A DNA stretch of 20,692 bases, from contig JAQVNJ010000110.1 of assembly GCA_028703175.1 (NCBI GenBank), positions 1-20,692 of the forward strand. The letters are read 5' to 3'. Source of the DNA: JAAYCB01 sp012744395. GTDB lineage: Bacteria; Planctomycetota; Planctomycetia; Pirellulales; Thermoguttaceae. Shown here piece after piece: positions 1-7,459 of the stretch. The stretch's first letter is position 1. Each line of letters begins with the position of its first letter. The notes beneath the pieces were generated by a model. It was not told the DNA's origin and did no database searches. It worked only from the letters and a program-made list of their open reading frames with translations. The position numbers and the translations under genes were made by a program.

Positions 1-575
1 GGCTCGACGATTTCATCAGCGGCGTGCTGATCTACGGAAACGTCTTCTACCGCTGCGCCGGCGGCCGATTCGGCGCCGTGCAGATTCACGGCGGCAAGGA
101 CAACATCGTCGACAACAACCTGTTCGTCGGCTGCAAGTACGCGTTGAGCTTCTCGCCCTGGGGCGAGGCGCGCTGGAAGGAACGCCTGGCCAGCGATGCG
201 ACCAGACGGATCGTCGCTTCGGGCGGGGTCGATATCACGGCCCCCCCGCACAGCACGCACTACCCGGACCTGGCCGAGATGCCGGCCAATCCCGACCGGA
301 ATTTCATCTGGCGCAATCTGGTTGTGGATTGCGGAGAGTTCGCCGCGCGCGATCGCCGGGTCAACGAGATGCTCGACAACCACTTTTCCATCCAGGACCC
401 GCGGCCGGTCGGAGCGGCCGGGCTGGATTTCCGGCTCGGTAAGGACGCGGCGGTCTTCGACCGCTTCGGCTTCCGCCCGATCCCGTTTGAGGAAATCGGC
501 CTCTACCAGGACGCGTCGCGGGCGTCTTGGCCGGTCGAGAGCCGGATCACGCCGCACTACGTCGAGGAATATTGA
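1..575 (+). CDS. Right-handed beta-helix protein, C-terminal part (5' end outside window)
   Basis: The reading frame is already open at the first bases (first full codon at position 3) and ends at a TGA at 573-575, so only about 190 C-terminal residues are visible. The start (NVFYRCAGG, QIHGGKDNIVDNNLFVGC) has the N-x-F/I, G-x-x-N-x-I-x-x-N rhythm of parallel beta-helix coils seen in polysaccharide lyases and epimerases (Beta_helix, DUF1565-type). A later 'NPDRNFIWRNLVVDCGEF' is another coil. The tail has the pattern F-x-PIPF-x-x-IG-x-Y-x-D-x-x-RA-x-WP, which recurs at the end of the large beta-helix protein at 9835-12666, so the two are distant paralogues or share a C-terminal module. The protein is probably secreted, but its N-terminus is not visible. 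The catalytic activity, if any, cannot be told. Confidence 0.8.
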   Translation, partial: LDDFISGVLIYGNVFYRCAGGRFGAVQIHGGKDNIVDNNLFVGCKYALSFSPWGEARWKERLASDATRRIVASGGVDITAPPHSTHYPDLAEMPANPDRNFIWRNLVVDCGEFAARDRRVNEMLDNHFSIQDPRPVGAAGLDFRLGKDAAVFDRFGFRPIPFEEIGLYQDASRASWPVESRITPHYVEEY

Positions 576-588
576 GGCAATCGTTCAC

Positions 589-818
589 GGGGACTGTCCT
601 GGGGTGGTGGAAACCGGAGGACGGACCGGCCACCGGTCTTGTTCCAGAAGCGCGATTGTTCTCTGTTTACGCCCTCGGCGTGAAGAAGACCCAGCTCCAT
701 ACCTCCGTCCCAAGGCCACAGCCAGCGGTGTCCCCCCTGGCCAGAAACGCCCGAACAAAACCAGGAAACGGTACGGATTGCTGATCGTTGGACTTTTTGC
801 TACCCCAGGACTGTCCCC
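589..818. repeat. Palindrome-bounded spacer (possible MITE/REP remnant)
   Basis: A 16-nt sequence GGGGACTGTCCTGGGG (589-604) is matched by its near-perfect inverted copy CCCCAGGACTGTCCCC (803-818), with one mismatch. Each arm has its own GGAC-N-GTCC palindrome. The roughly 200 bp between the arms have no convincing gene. Short GGGACAGTCC-type palindromes dispersed in genomes are often REP-like elements moved by RAYT transposases; that this is one is an inference. The right arm lies inside the last codons of the uxaB-like gene, whose normal C-terminus is missing. Confidence 0.4.
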
Positions 819-1951
819 TTCGGTCTACCCAGGATCTCCGCGAGGTGTCTTGGCGAGCGGCCGAAGCGCGCCCGGTATTCCTCGAGCGTCGGTCGCAGCC
901 GCGTTGTCAGCTTCGTGTCGTGGTGCAGGGCGATGTCGGCCAGGCGGTGATCGAGAAACGGATTGGCCAGCCGCTCCAGTGTCCGCCGCGCGAAGGCCTC
1001 GGCTCCTTCGGCCCGATCCTCGATCGTCGGGACAATCTCCTCGAACAAGAGCGCTTCGAGCCAGGGGCGAATCCGCGCGTCGTCGAGCGCTTCGCGGACC
1101 GTTTCGATTCCCAGGGGCAGCGCTTTGGCGACCAGCGCTGTATGGGCCCCGTTCAGGATGCGGACTTTCCGCAAGTGATATGGCTCCAACTGCTCGACGA
1201 ACTCGACGGCCGGGTGGGCCGCTACCGGGAGGCCGCTGGCGGAGGTCGCGCCGCCCGCCTCGGTTGCGTCGCCTTCGATCAGCCAGAGCGCGAAGGGCTC
1301 GGCGACGGCCAGCAGCGGGTCCTCCGCCGCCAACGGGTCGTCCGCCCGGGGCGCGGAGACGATCCGGTCGACGAGCGTGTTGCGCCAGACGCATTCGTGG
1401 CGAATCCACTCGACCCGATCGCCGCGGACCGGCCAGCGCGCGGCCTGCTCGAGCACCAGGTCGAGAAGCTGATCGGCATTTCGCTCGACGAGTTCACAGG
1501 GGAGGATTGTCAGTCCGTCGCCACCCGCCTCGAATCGCGCCAGGAGAACGGCCAGCAGTTTGGCCGGAAACGATTCCGGCGGCCCGCCGGGCGGCGCTTC
1601 CGCGGGCGCCAGCGCCAGTCCGGCTTCGGTCGTGTTGGAGACGATCGCCACCAGCGACTCGGATCGAGCCGCTTGGAGAATCTGGTCCCAATCCTCGGCG
1701 GCGGCAAGGGCCCGGCGGACGCTTGTCACCTGGCAGGTGCGGTCCACGACCTGGCCGGCCTCCAGACCTCGGATCGCGGCATGGAATCGGCCGTGCTGCC
1801 GGTTGATTTGCCTGGCTCGCTCCGTTCCGGTCGACTGGACCGCGACGATCTTACCGGCCGGGCGGGCGCCCTGGTTCAGTTCCTCGGCGAATAGGTCGAG
1901 AAAACAACGCAAAAACTTGCCGGTTCCAAATTGGAGAATGGTTTCGTCCAT
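800..1951 (-). CDS. uxaB: Tagaturonate reductase (altronate oxidoreductase), C-terminally truncated
   Basis: A mannitol-dehydrogenase-family NAD-dependent oxidoreductase that interconverts tagaturonate and altronate in galacturonate breakdown. Visible landmarks are the N-terminal nucleotide-binding motif QFGTGKFLR (residues 7-15), SNTTEAG (105-111), PCELVERN (151-158), NTLVDRIV (191-198) and the catalytic signature K-x4-N-x2-H in RKVRILNGAH (K262, N267, H270). The protein is 383 residues, whereas E. coli UxaB is about 480. Recognisable similarity stops near residue 371 (FGRSPRHLA). The last dozen residues (EILGRPKGTVLG) are encoded by sequence that runs into the palindrome at 803-818, so about 90 C-terminal residues seem to be lost and activity is doubtful. 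The ATG lies 4 nt after the stop of the upstream transporter gene, so the two are one transcription unit. No other uronate-pathway gene is in the window. Confidence 0.8.
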   Translation of the reverse strand: MDETILQFGTGKFLRCFLDLFAEELNQGARPAGKIVAVQSTGTERARQINRQHGRFHAAIRGLEAGQVVDRTCQVTSVRRALAAAEDWDQILQAARSESLVAIVSNTTEAGLALAPAEAPPGGPPESFPAKLLAVLLARFEAGGDGLTILPCELVERNADQLLDLVLEQAARWPVRGDRVEWIRHECVWRNTLVDRIVSAPRADDPLAAEDPLLAVAEPFALWLIEGDATEAGGATSASGLPVAAHPAVEFVEQLEPYHLRKVRILNGAHTALVAKALPLGIETVREALDDARIRPWLEALLFEEIVPTIEDRAEGAEAFARRTLERLANPFLDHRLADIALHHDTKLTTRLRPTLEEYRARFGRSPRHLAEILGRPKGTVLG

Positions 1952-1955
1952 GGCT

Positions 1956-3164
1956 TCAATCGGGGCTAATGAATACTCCGGCGATCGTCGCAGTCATGTA
2001 AGCGGCCAGGGTGCCGCCGACCATCGCCCTCAGACCATACCTGGCGAAGTCGCCGCGGCGCTTGGGAACAAGGCCGCCGATTCCGCCGATCTGGATGGCG
2101 ATCGAACCGAAATTGGCGAATCCGCAGAGGGCATAGGTGGCGATCACGAAGGAGCGCGGCGAAATCGAATCCCGGGCGGCAATCAGGCCTTCGTAGGCCA
2201 AAAGCTCATTGAAGACGGTCTTGGTGCCCAGGAGCATGCCGACCTCCGGAGCGTCGCGCCATGGCACGCCCATGATCCAGGCCAGCGGGGCGCAGACCCC
2301 TCCCAGCAGCTTCTCCAGCGTCAGCGGCGCGCCGAACAGGTGTTCCGTCGGCGAGAGCAGCCAATTTGCCGTGTGAATCAGGGCAATGAATGCGATCAGC
2401 ATCGCGCCGACGTTCAGGGCGAGAGTCAGCCCCTCGGATGCGCCGCGGCAGGCCGCGTCGAGAATGTTGGCGTCGGTTCGCGCGACGTCGATGCGGACGA
2501 CGCCCTTGCTGACCGATTCCTCGGTTTCGGGCACCATCATCTTGGCGATCACCAGCGCCGCGGGCGCGGACATCAGCGAGGCGGCCATCAGGTGCCCGGC
2601 GTCGACGCCCCAGGCGGCGTAGGCGGCCATCACGCCGCCGGCCACGGTCGCCATGCCGCCGGTCATCATCGCCATGATCTCGCTCCGCGTCATGCTCTCC
2701 AGGTAGGGTTTCACCAGCAGGGGCGCCTCGGTCATCCCCACGTAGACATTCGCCGAGGCGGCCAGCGACTCGGTCCCCGAGGTATCCATCACCCAGACCA
2801 TCACCTTGGCCATGATCTTGACGATCCACTGGAGGATGCCCAAATGAAAGAGAATCGCCGTTCCCGAGGAGACGAAAATGATCGTCGGCAGCACGGAGAA
2901 GGCCATGTAGTGGTCCTTGAACGTCGAGCCGAAGACCATTTCCGCCCCGGCGTCGGAAAAACTGACGATTCGCGCGACGATGATCCGCGCCGCCTCGAAG
3001 AACTGCTCGCCGAACCGCGTCTTCAGCAGCAGCACGGCGAGCAGGAATTGCAGCAGGACGCCGGAGACGATCAGGCGGAGATTGACCCGCGTGCGGTTCT
3101 CCGAGAGAAGCCAGGCGAGCGCGAGCATCACGAAAAGGCCCAACAGGCTTACGGCACGTTCCAC
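1956..3164 (-). CDS. Concentrative nucleoside transporter (CNT/NupC family)
   Basis: An inner-membrane cation-coupled nucleoside importer. The order of segments follows E. coli NupC throughout: two N-terminal membrane helices (residues about 4-20 and 31-48), the FVFGS-like motif EMVFGS (75-80), the re-entrant/substrate region SANVYVGMTEAPLLV (137-151), the helix around NVGAMLIAFIALI (251-263), the MGVPWRDAPEVGMLLGTKTVFNE block (about 298-320) and the C-terminal ALCGFANFGSIAIQIGGIGG. The start chosen is GTG at 3164: it has a GAGGA box six nt upstream and gives 402 residues, close to the 400 of NupC. An upstream TTG at 3230 would add 22 unrelated residues. It lies 4 nt upstream of uxaB, an unusual partner. 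The substrate could be a nucleoside or a related sugar compound. Confidence 0.9.
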   Translation of the reverse strand: MERAVSLLGLFVMLALAWLLSENRTRVNLRLIVSGVLLQFLLAVLLLKTRFGEQFFEAARIIVARIVSFSDAGAEMVFGSTFKDHYMAFSVLPTIIFVSSGTAILFHLGILQWIVKIMAKVMVWVMDTSGTESLAASANVYVGMTEAPLLVKPYLESMTRSEIMAMMTGGMATVAGGVMAAYAAWGVDAGHLMAASLMSAPAALVIAKMMVPETEESVSKGVVRIDVARTDANILDAACRGASEGLTLALNVGAMLIAFIALIHTANWLLSPTEHLFGAPLTLEKLLGGVCAPLAWIMGVPWRDAPEVGMLLGTKTVFNELLAYEGLIAARDSISPRSFVIATYALCGFANFGSIAIQIGGIGGLVPKRRGDFARYGLRAMVGGTLAAYMTATIAGVFISPD

Positions 3165-3305
3165 GGCTGGTCCTCGACCCACACGGCACTCGGGGAGACG
3201 CCCGGCGGCAAGGTTCGGCGGCCGGGACAACCGTCATCGTAACCGTAGCGGCAGCAAGGAGAAAGGGTGCTTTTTTACTCCCGCCATGGTTGGACGATGA
3301 TTCAG

Positions 3306-3433
3306 CCGCGGATGGAACACGGACAGGAGACAAGCAGGCGGAATGGTTCAGGGGCAAGTTGGCCGGGGGGCCGCGCGGCGGCGGTTCGCCTGTTTGACTT
3401 CTTGCCGTGTTTGGCCCGCGTTCCATCCGTGAT
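3306..3433. repeat. Imperfect inverted-repeat element between transporter and sigma-factor genes
   Basis: CGGATGGAACACGG (3309-3322) is mirrored by CCGCGTTCCATCCG (3416-3429) with one mismatch. Further inward, GGAGACAAGCAGGCG on the left resembles the complement of CGCCTGTTTGACTTCTT on the right. The whole block can fold back as a long imperfect hairpin. No gene is seen here. It looks like a decayed small non-autonomous element or dispersed repeat; copy number elsewhere cannot be judged from this window. Confidence 0.4.
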
Positions 3434-3511
3434 TGCTCTTCGGACCGGCGGATCGGCCCGTGAGTTGGGCGAATCCGCGGCACCCGCGGGGGCTGTGCGG
3501 CACGCGATGGG

Positions 3512-3540
3512 TTTCCTTGGCTAGGGCTTCCGGATAGTAT
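3512..3540 (+). promoter_or_regulatory. Possible promoter of the ECF sigma gene
   Basis: TTTCCT (3512-3517) and TAGTAT (3535-3540) are spaced by 17 nt and lie 47 nt upstream of the sigma-factor ATG. Both are imperfect matches to the housekeeping consensus. Just downstream, GTTCCTGGAAC (3541-3551) is an 11-nt palindrome that contains the GGAAC typical of ECF -35 boxes, but no matching -10 is evident. Confidence 0.25.
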
Positions 3541-3570
3541 GTTCCTGGAACCGGCAAGAACGAGAAACCC

Positions 3571-3591
3571 ATGCAAACGAGCCGCCAATGA
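3571..3591 (+). other. Possible six-codon leader peptide (MQTSRQ) overlapping the sigma start
   Basis: ATG at 3571 opens a frame of six codons whose TGA (3589-3591) overlaps the sigma-factor ATG at 3588 in an ATGA arrangement. A purine-rich GAGAAA lies 3-8 nt upstream. The sigma gene itself has only a weak GAG before its ATG, so re-initiation after this minigene is conceivable. It could equally be chance. Confidence 0.2.
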
Positions 3592-4220
3592 CGACAACTG
3601 TCGACGACGACCTGCCCCTCGTGCAGCGTGCCCGATCGGGCGATTACGCGGCGTTCGAGGCCCTCGTGGGCAGGTACGAGAGGCGGATCTTCACCTTGGC
3701 GATGCGGATCGTCAAGCGGCAGCACGATGCCGAAGAGGTCGTCCAGCAGACCTTTCTGAAAGTCATCGAGCACCTTGAGGAATTCCGCGAGGAGGCGCGA
3801 TTCGCCACCTGGCTGACGCGGATCGCAACGAACGAGGCGCTGGCCCTGTTGCGCAAACGGTCCACGCGGCACGCGCTGTCGTACAGCGAGAGCGACTCAG
3901 AGGAGGGCTATGCCGACATTCCCCATCCCAAGTTCATCGCCCAGTGGGGCGAGACTCCCCACGAGATCGCCGCCCGCCGCGAGACCCGGCGGATGGTCGA
4001 CGAAGCGCTCGGCCATCTCGACGACAAGTACCGGCTGGTCTTCGTGCTCCGCGATGTGGAGGGCCTTTCCACTGCGGAGACCGCTGAGGCCTTGAAAATC
4101 ACGCCCAGCAACGTCAAGGTCCGCCTGCTCCGCGCGCGGCTCATGCTCCGCGAGCGGCTGACGCATCTTTTCGGCGACGCGAGCACGCAGGTGGCTCCCG
4201 GCGGCCACGACCACGATTGA
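3588..4220 (+). CDS. RNA polymerase sigma factor, ECF (RpoE-like) family
   Basis: This 210-residue protein has the two-domain layout of group 4 sigma factors. Region 2 (about residues 10-90) includes the core-binding DAEEVVQQTFLKVIEHL and the -10-melting segment FRE-x-A-x-FATWLTRIATNEAL. A linker follows. Region 4 (about residues 140-195) has LDDKYRLVFVLRDVEGLSTAETAEAL and a helix-turn-helix ending ITPSNVKVRLLRARLMLRERL. It would direct RNA polymerase to a stress- or envelope-responsive set of promoters. No zinc-finger anti-sigma gene follows: the next gene, serC, is on the opposite strand and convergent. The control partner must therefore be elsewhere or absent. The C-terminal tail (GGHDHD) is short, with no fused sensor domain. 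Confidence 0.92.
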   Translation: MTTTVDDDLPLVQRARSGDYAAFEALVGRYERRIFTLAMRIVKRQHDAEEVVQQTFLKVIEHLEEFREEARFATWLTRIATNEALALLRKRSTRHALSYSESDSEEGYADIPHPKFIAQWGETPHEIAARRETRRMVDEALGHLDDKYRLVFVLRDVEGLSTAETAEALKITPSNVKVRLLRARLMLRERLTHLFGDASTQVAPGGHDHD

Positions 4221-4267
4221 CCGCCGCGATTCCGCCCGGCAGAGCTGTGTCTTGAACGAGCGCCGGC

Positions 4268-4291
4268 GCGCCCGGCCGCCGCCGGGGGCGC
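4268..4291. terminator. GC-rich hairpin between convergent sigma and serC genes
   Basis: GCGCCC (4268-4273) pairs with GGGCGC (4286-4291), and GGC (4274-4276) pairs with GCC (4281-4283), leaving a GG bulge and a CGCC loop. It sits in the 74-nt gap where two genes converge and could end transcription from either side. There is no clear T-run, so this is a position-based guess. Confidence 0.35.
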
Positions 4292-4294
4292 TTG

Positions 4295-5386
4295 CTAACC
4301 GTTCTTCTTCGCGAAGTCGACCATATAGTCGCGGAGCAACACGACCCCTTCGCGCGGCATGGCGTTGTAGATCGACGCCCGGCAGCCGCCGACGGATCGG
4401 TGTCCCTTCAATTCCATCAGCCCGAGCTTCGCGGCGCCCGCGTGGAAGGCTTTTTCCGCGTCCTCGTTGGGGAGTGTGAAGGTCACGTTCATCAACGAGC
4501 GGTGGGCGGGCTCGGCATGGCCCTTGTAGAAGCCGCCGGAGCCGTCGACGGCCTCGTAGAGCATGGCCGCCTTCTCCTTGTTGATCGCGTGCATCCGGTC
4601 GAGCCCGCCGATGTCGCGGAGCAGCCAGTCGGTGACCAGTTTCACCATGTAGACCGCGAAGCACGGCGGAGTGTTGAGCAGCGACCCCGCGTCAGCGATC
4701 GCCTTGTAGCTCAGCAGCGAGGGCAAACCGGCGGGAACGCGGTCGAAAAGGTCCTCGCGGATGATCGCAATCGTCACGCCCGCCGGACCGGCGTTCTTCT
4801 GAGCGCACGCGTAGAGCACGCCGTAGCGCTCGACGGGCACCTTGCGGTGGAGAAAGTCGGACGAGGAATCGCAGAACAGGGGGACGTTGCCGCTGTCGGG
4901 CTCGGAGGAAATCTGGATCCCCTGGATCGTCTCGTTCGAGGTGATGTGCAGGTAGGCCGCGCCGGGGTCCAGATCGAGTTCCTCCTGCGCCGGCATGCGG
5001 CGGTAGGCGCAGGCTTGGCCGTCCCAAACGACCCGCGTCTTCCCCTGGGTCAGGGCTTCCGTGTTGGCCGTCCTGCCCCAGGTGCCCGCCAGCACGTAAT
5101 CGGCCGAACTGCCCTGCGGCAGGAAATTCATCGGCAGGATGGCGAACTGGAGCCGGGCGCCGCCCTGGAGAAAAAGGACTTTGTAGTTGCCCGGGATGCC
5201 GAGAAGCTGGCGGAGGTTCGCCTCGGCCGCCTCGATGATCGCCAGAAAGGGCTTGGAACGATGGCTGATCTCGAGAATCGAGCTGCCCACGCCGGGCAAT
5301 GCCAAGAGATCCCGCTGGGCTTCCTCCATGGCGGGCAAGGGGAGCACCGCCGGACCGGACGCAAAATTATAGACTCGCTCTGCCAT
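4295..5386 (-). CDS. serC: Phosphoserine aminotransferase
   Basis: A PLP enzyme of serine biosynthesis that converts 3-phosphohydroxypyruvate and glutamate to O-phosphoserine and 2-oxoglutarate; it can also serve pyridoxal synthesis. At 363 residues it has the family's normal length. It begins with the hallmark YNFASGPAVLP (6-16), then ISHRSKPF (40-47), FLQGGARLQFA (72-82), GTWGRTANTEA (101-111), TSNETIQGIQ (149-158), DSSSDFLHR (173-181) and the PLP-lysine region YACAQKNAGPAGVTI with K197. The C-terminus has the MELKGHRSVGGCRASIYNAM block. The ATG at 5386 has a good AAGGAA box 2-7 nt upstream. It is transcribed alone, divergent from the permease gene. No serA or serB is near. Confidence 0.96.
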   Translation of the reverse strand: MAERVYNFASGPAVLPLPAMEEAQRDLLALPGVGSSILEISHRSKPFLAIIEAAEANLRQLLGIPGNYKVLFLQGGARLQFAILPMNFLPQGSSADYVLAGTWGRTANTEALTQGKTRVVWDGQACAYRRMPAQEELDLDPGAAYLHITSNETIQGIQISSEPDSGNVPLFCDSSSDFLHRKVPVERYGVLYACAQKNAGPAGVTIAIIREDLFDRVPAGLPSLLSYKAIADAGSLLNTPPCFAVYMVKLVTDWLLRDIGGLDRMHAINKEKAAMLYEAVDGSGGFYKGHAEPAHRSLMNVTFTLPNEDAEKAFHAGAAKLGLMELKGHRSVGGCRASIYNAMPREGVVLLRDYMVDFAKKNG

Positions 5387-5456
5387 CTTTCCTTCTCGCG
5401 ATCAACGGGCCATGCAGCCGCCGATGCGGCCGCGCTTCTGGTAAAACGAATTCTTT

Positions 5457-5484
5457 AATCTACGCGCCCCGAGCCGCCTGTCTA
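5457..5484 (-). promoter_or_regulatory. Probable serC promoter
   Basis: On the minus strand TAGACA (5484-5479) and TAGATT (5462-5457) are separated by 16 nt and lie about 70 nt upstream of the serC ATG. The -35 box matches the housekeeping consensus at five of six positions and the -10 box at four of six. The surrounding AT-rich patch stands out in an otherwise GC-rich 272-nt divergent intergenic region (5387-5658). Confidence 0.4.
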
Positions 5485-5658
5485 GTGGCAGCGGCCGCCG
5501 CAGTGCCCAAGCCTCCCCGGCGGGTCGGCGCCGCCGCGCCGGGCGCATCCTGCCTCGAACACGCGGGCCGGCCCCCTCGCACCGCTCCAGTTGCTCCACC
5601 CGACGTAGGGGGGGCGCCGGAATAGCGTGCGGCCGCCAGAAAGCGTATCCTGAAGGCG

Positions 5659-6486
5659 ATGATCAACTCGGCGATTTGGAGAAAGACAATCGTGGACTGC
5701 CGCGGGCAGTTGCTTGCCAGTTGCCTCCTGCTGGTGCTTTTCGGATGGTTCTTCGTCTGGCTACAGAGTCTGTTCAAAGTCGGCGCGATTGCCGGTCTGC
5801 TCAGTCTTCTGCCCGACTTCGTCCGCGAGTTGTTGGGTGTTCCACTCGAACAGATCGTGACCCCGCTCGGCCGGCTCAGTTTTCTCTATGTCCATCTGGT
5901 GCCGGTCCTTGTCTGCTTCGGCTGGGCCGTGGCGCGGGGTTCGGCGGCCGTCAGCGGCGGGATCTCGCGGGGGACGTATGAGCTGATCCTCACGCTGCCG
6001 ATCCGCCGCGTCTCCGTCCTGTTTGCGGCGGCCGCGGTGGCTTCCGGCGGGGCAGCGCTGTTGGCCGCGTCGCTCTGGCTGGGAAATTGCCTGGGCATTG
6101 CCACGGTCGAGTTGGAGGGAGAGGTCCCCGCTGCCGCCTTCCTGCCCGGCGCGGCCAACCTCTGCTTCATGACATTCTGTTTTTCGGGAATCACGGCCCT
6201 GCTGTCGTCTTTCGACCGCGACCGGTGGCGGACCATGTGGCTGGCAAGCGGCTTTTTCGTTCTCTCGTTGATCCTCGACATGGTGGCCACGTTGTGGCCG
6301 CCCGGCGACTGGCTGGCGTATCTCAGTTTTCTCTCGGCATACGATCCCCAAGCGATGATCCTCGCCGGCCCGGAGATGCTGCCGATGTCCCTGCGGCACA
6401 ACTCCGCCTTGCTCTTGGTGGGCCTGGCGGCCTACGTGCTGGCCGGCGTCGTGTTCAGCCGGCGCGACATTCCGGTGCCGCGCTGA
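5659..6486 (+). CDS. ABC-2 type transporter permease (orphan)
   Basis: This 275-residue membrane protein has about six hydrophobic segments: near residues 18-36 (LLASCLLLVLFGWFFVWL), 73-95, 115-140, 165-185, 192-214 and 245-265. The layout, with a cytoplasmic TYELILTLPIRR-type loop after the second helix, is that of ABC-2 type permeases such as NatB and GldF-like exporters. The motif 'SRGTYELILTLPIRR-x-VLFA' is close to the 'G-x-x-x-L-x-S-x-P-x-x-R' stretch of that family. No ATP-binding subunit is adjacent, so it must pair with one encoded elsewhere. The ATG is preceded by GAAGG with a short 2-nt spacer, so expression may be low. It is divergent from serC. The exported substrate is unknown. 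Confidence 0.75.
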   Translation: MINSAIWRKTIVDCRGQLLASCLLLVLFGWFFVWLQSLFKVGAIAGLLSLLPDFVRELLGVPLEQIVTPLGRLSFLYVHLVPVLVCFGWAVARGSAAVSGGISRGTYELILTLPIRRVSVLFAAAAVASGGAALLAASLWLGNCLGIATVELEGEVPAAAFLPGAANLCFMTFCFSGITALLSSFDRDRWRTMWLASGFFVLSLILDMVATLWPPGDWLAYLSFLSAYDPQAMILAGPEMLPMSLRHNSALLLVGLAAYVLAGVVFSRRDIPVPR

Positions 6487-6796
6487 CTCGCTCGCCAGGC
6501 TTGGCCATCGGGCCGCGCGTGCCGCACCCTGGTTTTGGCGAACGCCTCCCGAGGAACCATGCGGTCGGGCGCCGGCAACGGAGAACGACTTCTCTTTGTG
6601 AAGAATCGCAATTTCCAGCGCGTGCGGCCCATGATCGGCCCGCCGTGCGGGGGGCATGGCGGGTGTGCAAGAACCGCTTCGCAAGCCCCTTCCGAGCGCT
6701 GGCGATCTGTGATATGATTCGATTCATGCATTGCCGCAATTGCTGCCTTGTTCGGCCGGGCCCTTGCGTCTTGCCGGTTGGCAGCATGGCAGGTGC
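6487..6796. other. 310-nt gene-free stretch before the tRNA
   Basis: No reading frame here has a ribosome binding site or recognisable content. The only signals are a possible tRNA promoter near 6690-6718 and a short AT-richer patch around 6705-6730. Confidence 0.5.
6690..6718 (+). promoter_or_regulatory. Possible promoter of the tRNA-Arg gene
   Basis: TATGAT (6713-6718) is a good -10 element. The sequence 17 nt upstream (TTCCGA, 6690-6695) is a poor -35 match. The site lies about 80 nt upstream of the tRNA. Confidence 0.3.
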
Positions 6797-6870
<74 letters not shown>

Positions 6871-6875
6871 GTTTG

Positions 6876-6900
6876 CAAGTCATGCTCTAATAATGACTTG
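6876..6900 (+). terminator. Perfect 8-bp hairpin after the tRNA
   Basis: CAAGTCAT (6876-6883) and ATGACTTG (6893-6900) are exact complements around a 9-nt AT-rich loop, starting 6 nt after the tRNA end. It is well placed to end or process the tRNA transcript, but no T-run follows. A second short stem, CCGGTG/CACCGG (6908-6913/6923-6928), lies just behind it. Confidence 0.45.
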
Positions 6901-7093
6901 TGTTCATCCGGTGGCTGGGCGACACCGGTTCGTTGGGTGGCGCGTACTGAGGCCTGGACCCTGCCCACTGGAACGCCACGCTGGCCGAAATCGGCGCTGC
7001 GTGGCCCTCTCTTGAAACGGCTGGCCTGAGTCACGGTCCGTTCTACCGTGGTTGGAATGGGCATCGGCCACGCGAACCGTGGGGGGACGGGTA

Positions 7094-7459
7094 ATGAACA
7101 GGTCAGAAGCACGAGCGGTGCATCAGCCCGAGAATCCCCCAGCACTTGCTGGCTCCGGCCGGCGGCTCCGTCTGTCGGAGGTTGTCGCCAGCCTCGTGTT
7201 TTCCGCGGCTACCTTCGAGATGCTCGTATTGTATGGCATCGTCCACTGGGGCATCATGCTGCAAAATACGCCGGATGCACCGGCACCGCCGCGGGCCGTG
7301 TTCACGGTTCTCGGCCATCTGAGCATCCTGCGTCTCGTCTTTTCCACCCTTGCCCTTGTTTGGGCCATCTGGTCATTTCGGGAAGCACCGCGCTGGGCAG
7401 CACGGGCTGCCCTTGGACTTGCAGTCGCTGCCCTTTTTTCAAACGCGATCGCCACGTGA
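7094..7459 (+). CDS. Small predicted membrane protein, unknown function
   Basis: The protein is 121 residues from the ATG at 7094, which follows a GGGGG/GACGGG purine run 4-12 nt upstream. A charged, probably cytoplasmic N-terminus of about 25 residues leads into three hydrophobic stretches: about residues 28-52 (LSEVVASLVFSAATFEMLVLYGIVHWGIM), 67-90 (AVFTVLGHLSILRLVFSTLALVWAI) and 97-116. I do not recognise the family. The coherent membrane topology, the start signal and a perfect terminator-like hairpin 110 nt downstream support a real gene. An in-frame start at 7052 is possible but would put an odd Gly/Arg-rich stretch in front. Confidence 0.6.
   Translation: MNRSEARAVHQPENPPALAGSGRRLRLSEVVASLVFSAATFEMLVLYGIVHWGIMLQNTPDAPAPPRAVFTVLGHLSILRLVFSTLALVWAIWSFREAPRWAARAALGLAVAALFSNAIAT

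Noticed and set aside
3165..3230. TTG start at 3230 for the nucleoside transporter
   Set aside because: It would add 22 residues unlike NupC; GTG at 3164 has a GAGGA box and gives the family length.
4292..5458. A 388-residue plus-strand frame opposite serC
   Set aside because: It is a shadow of the unmistakable serC gene.
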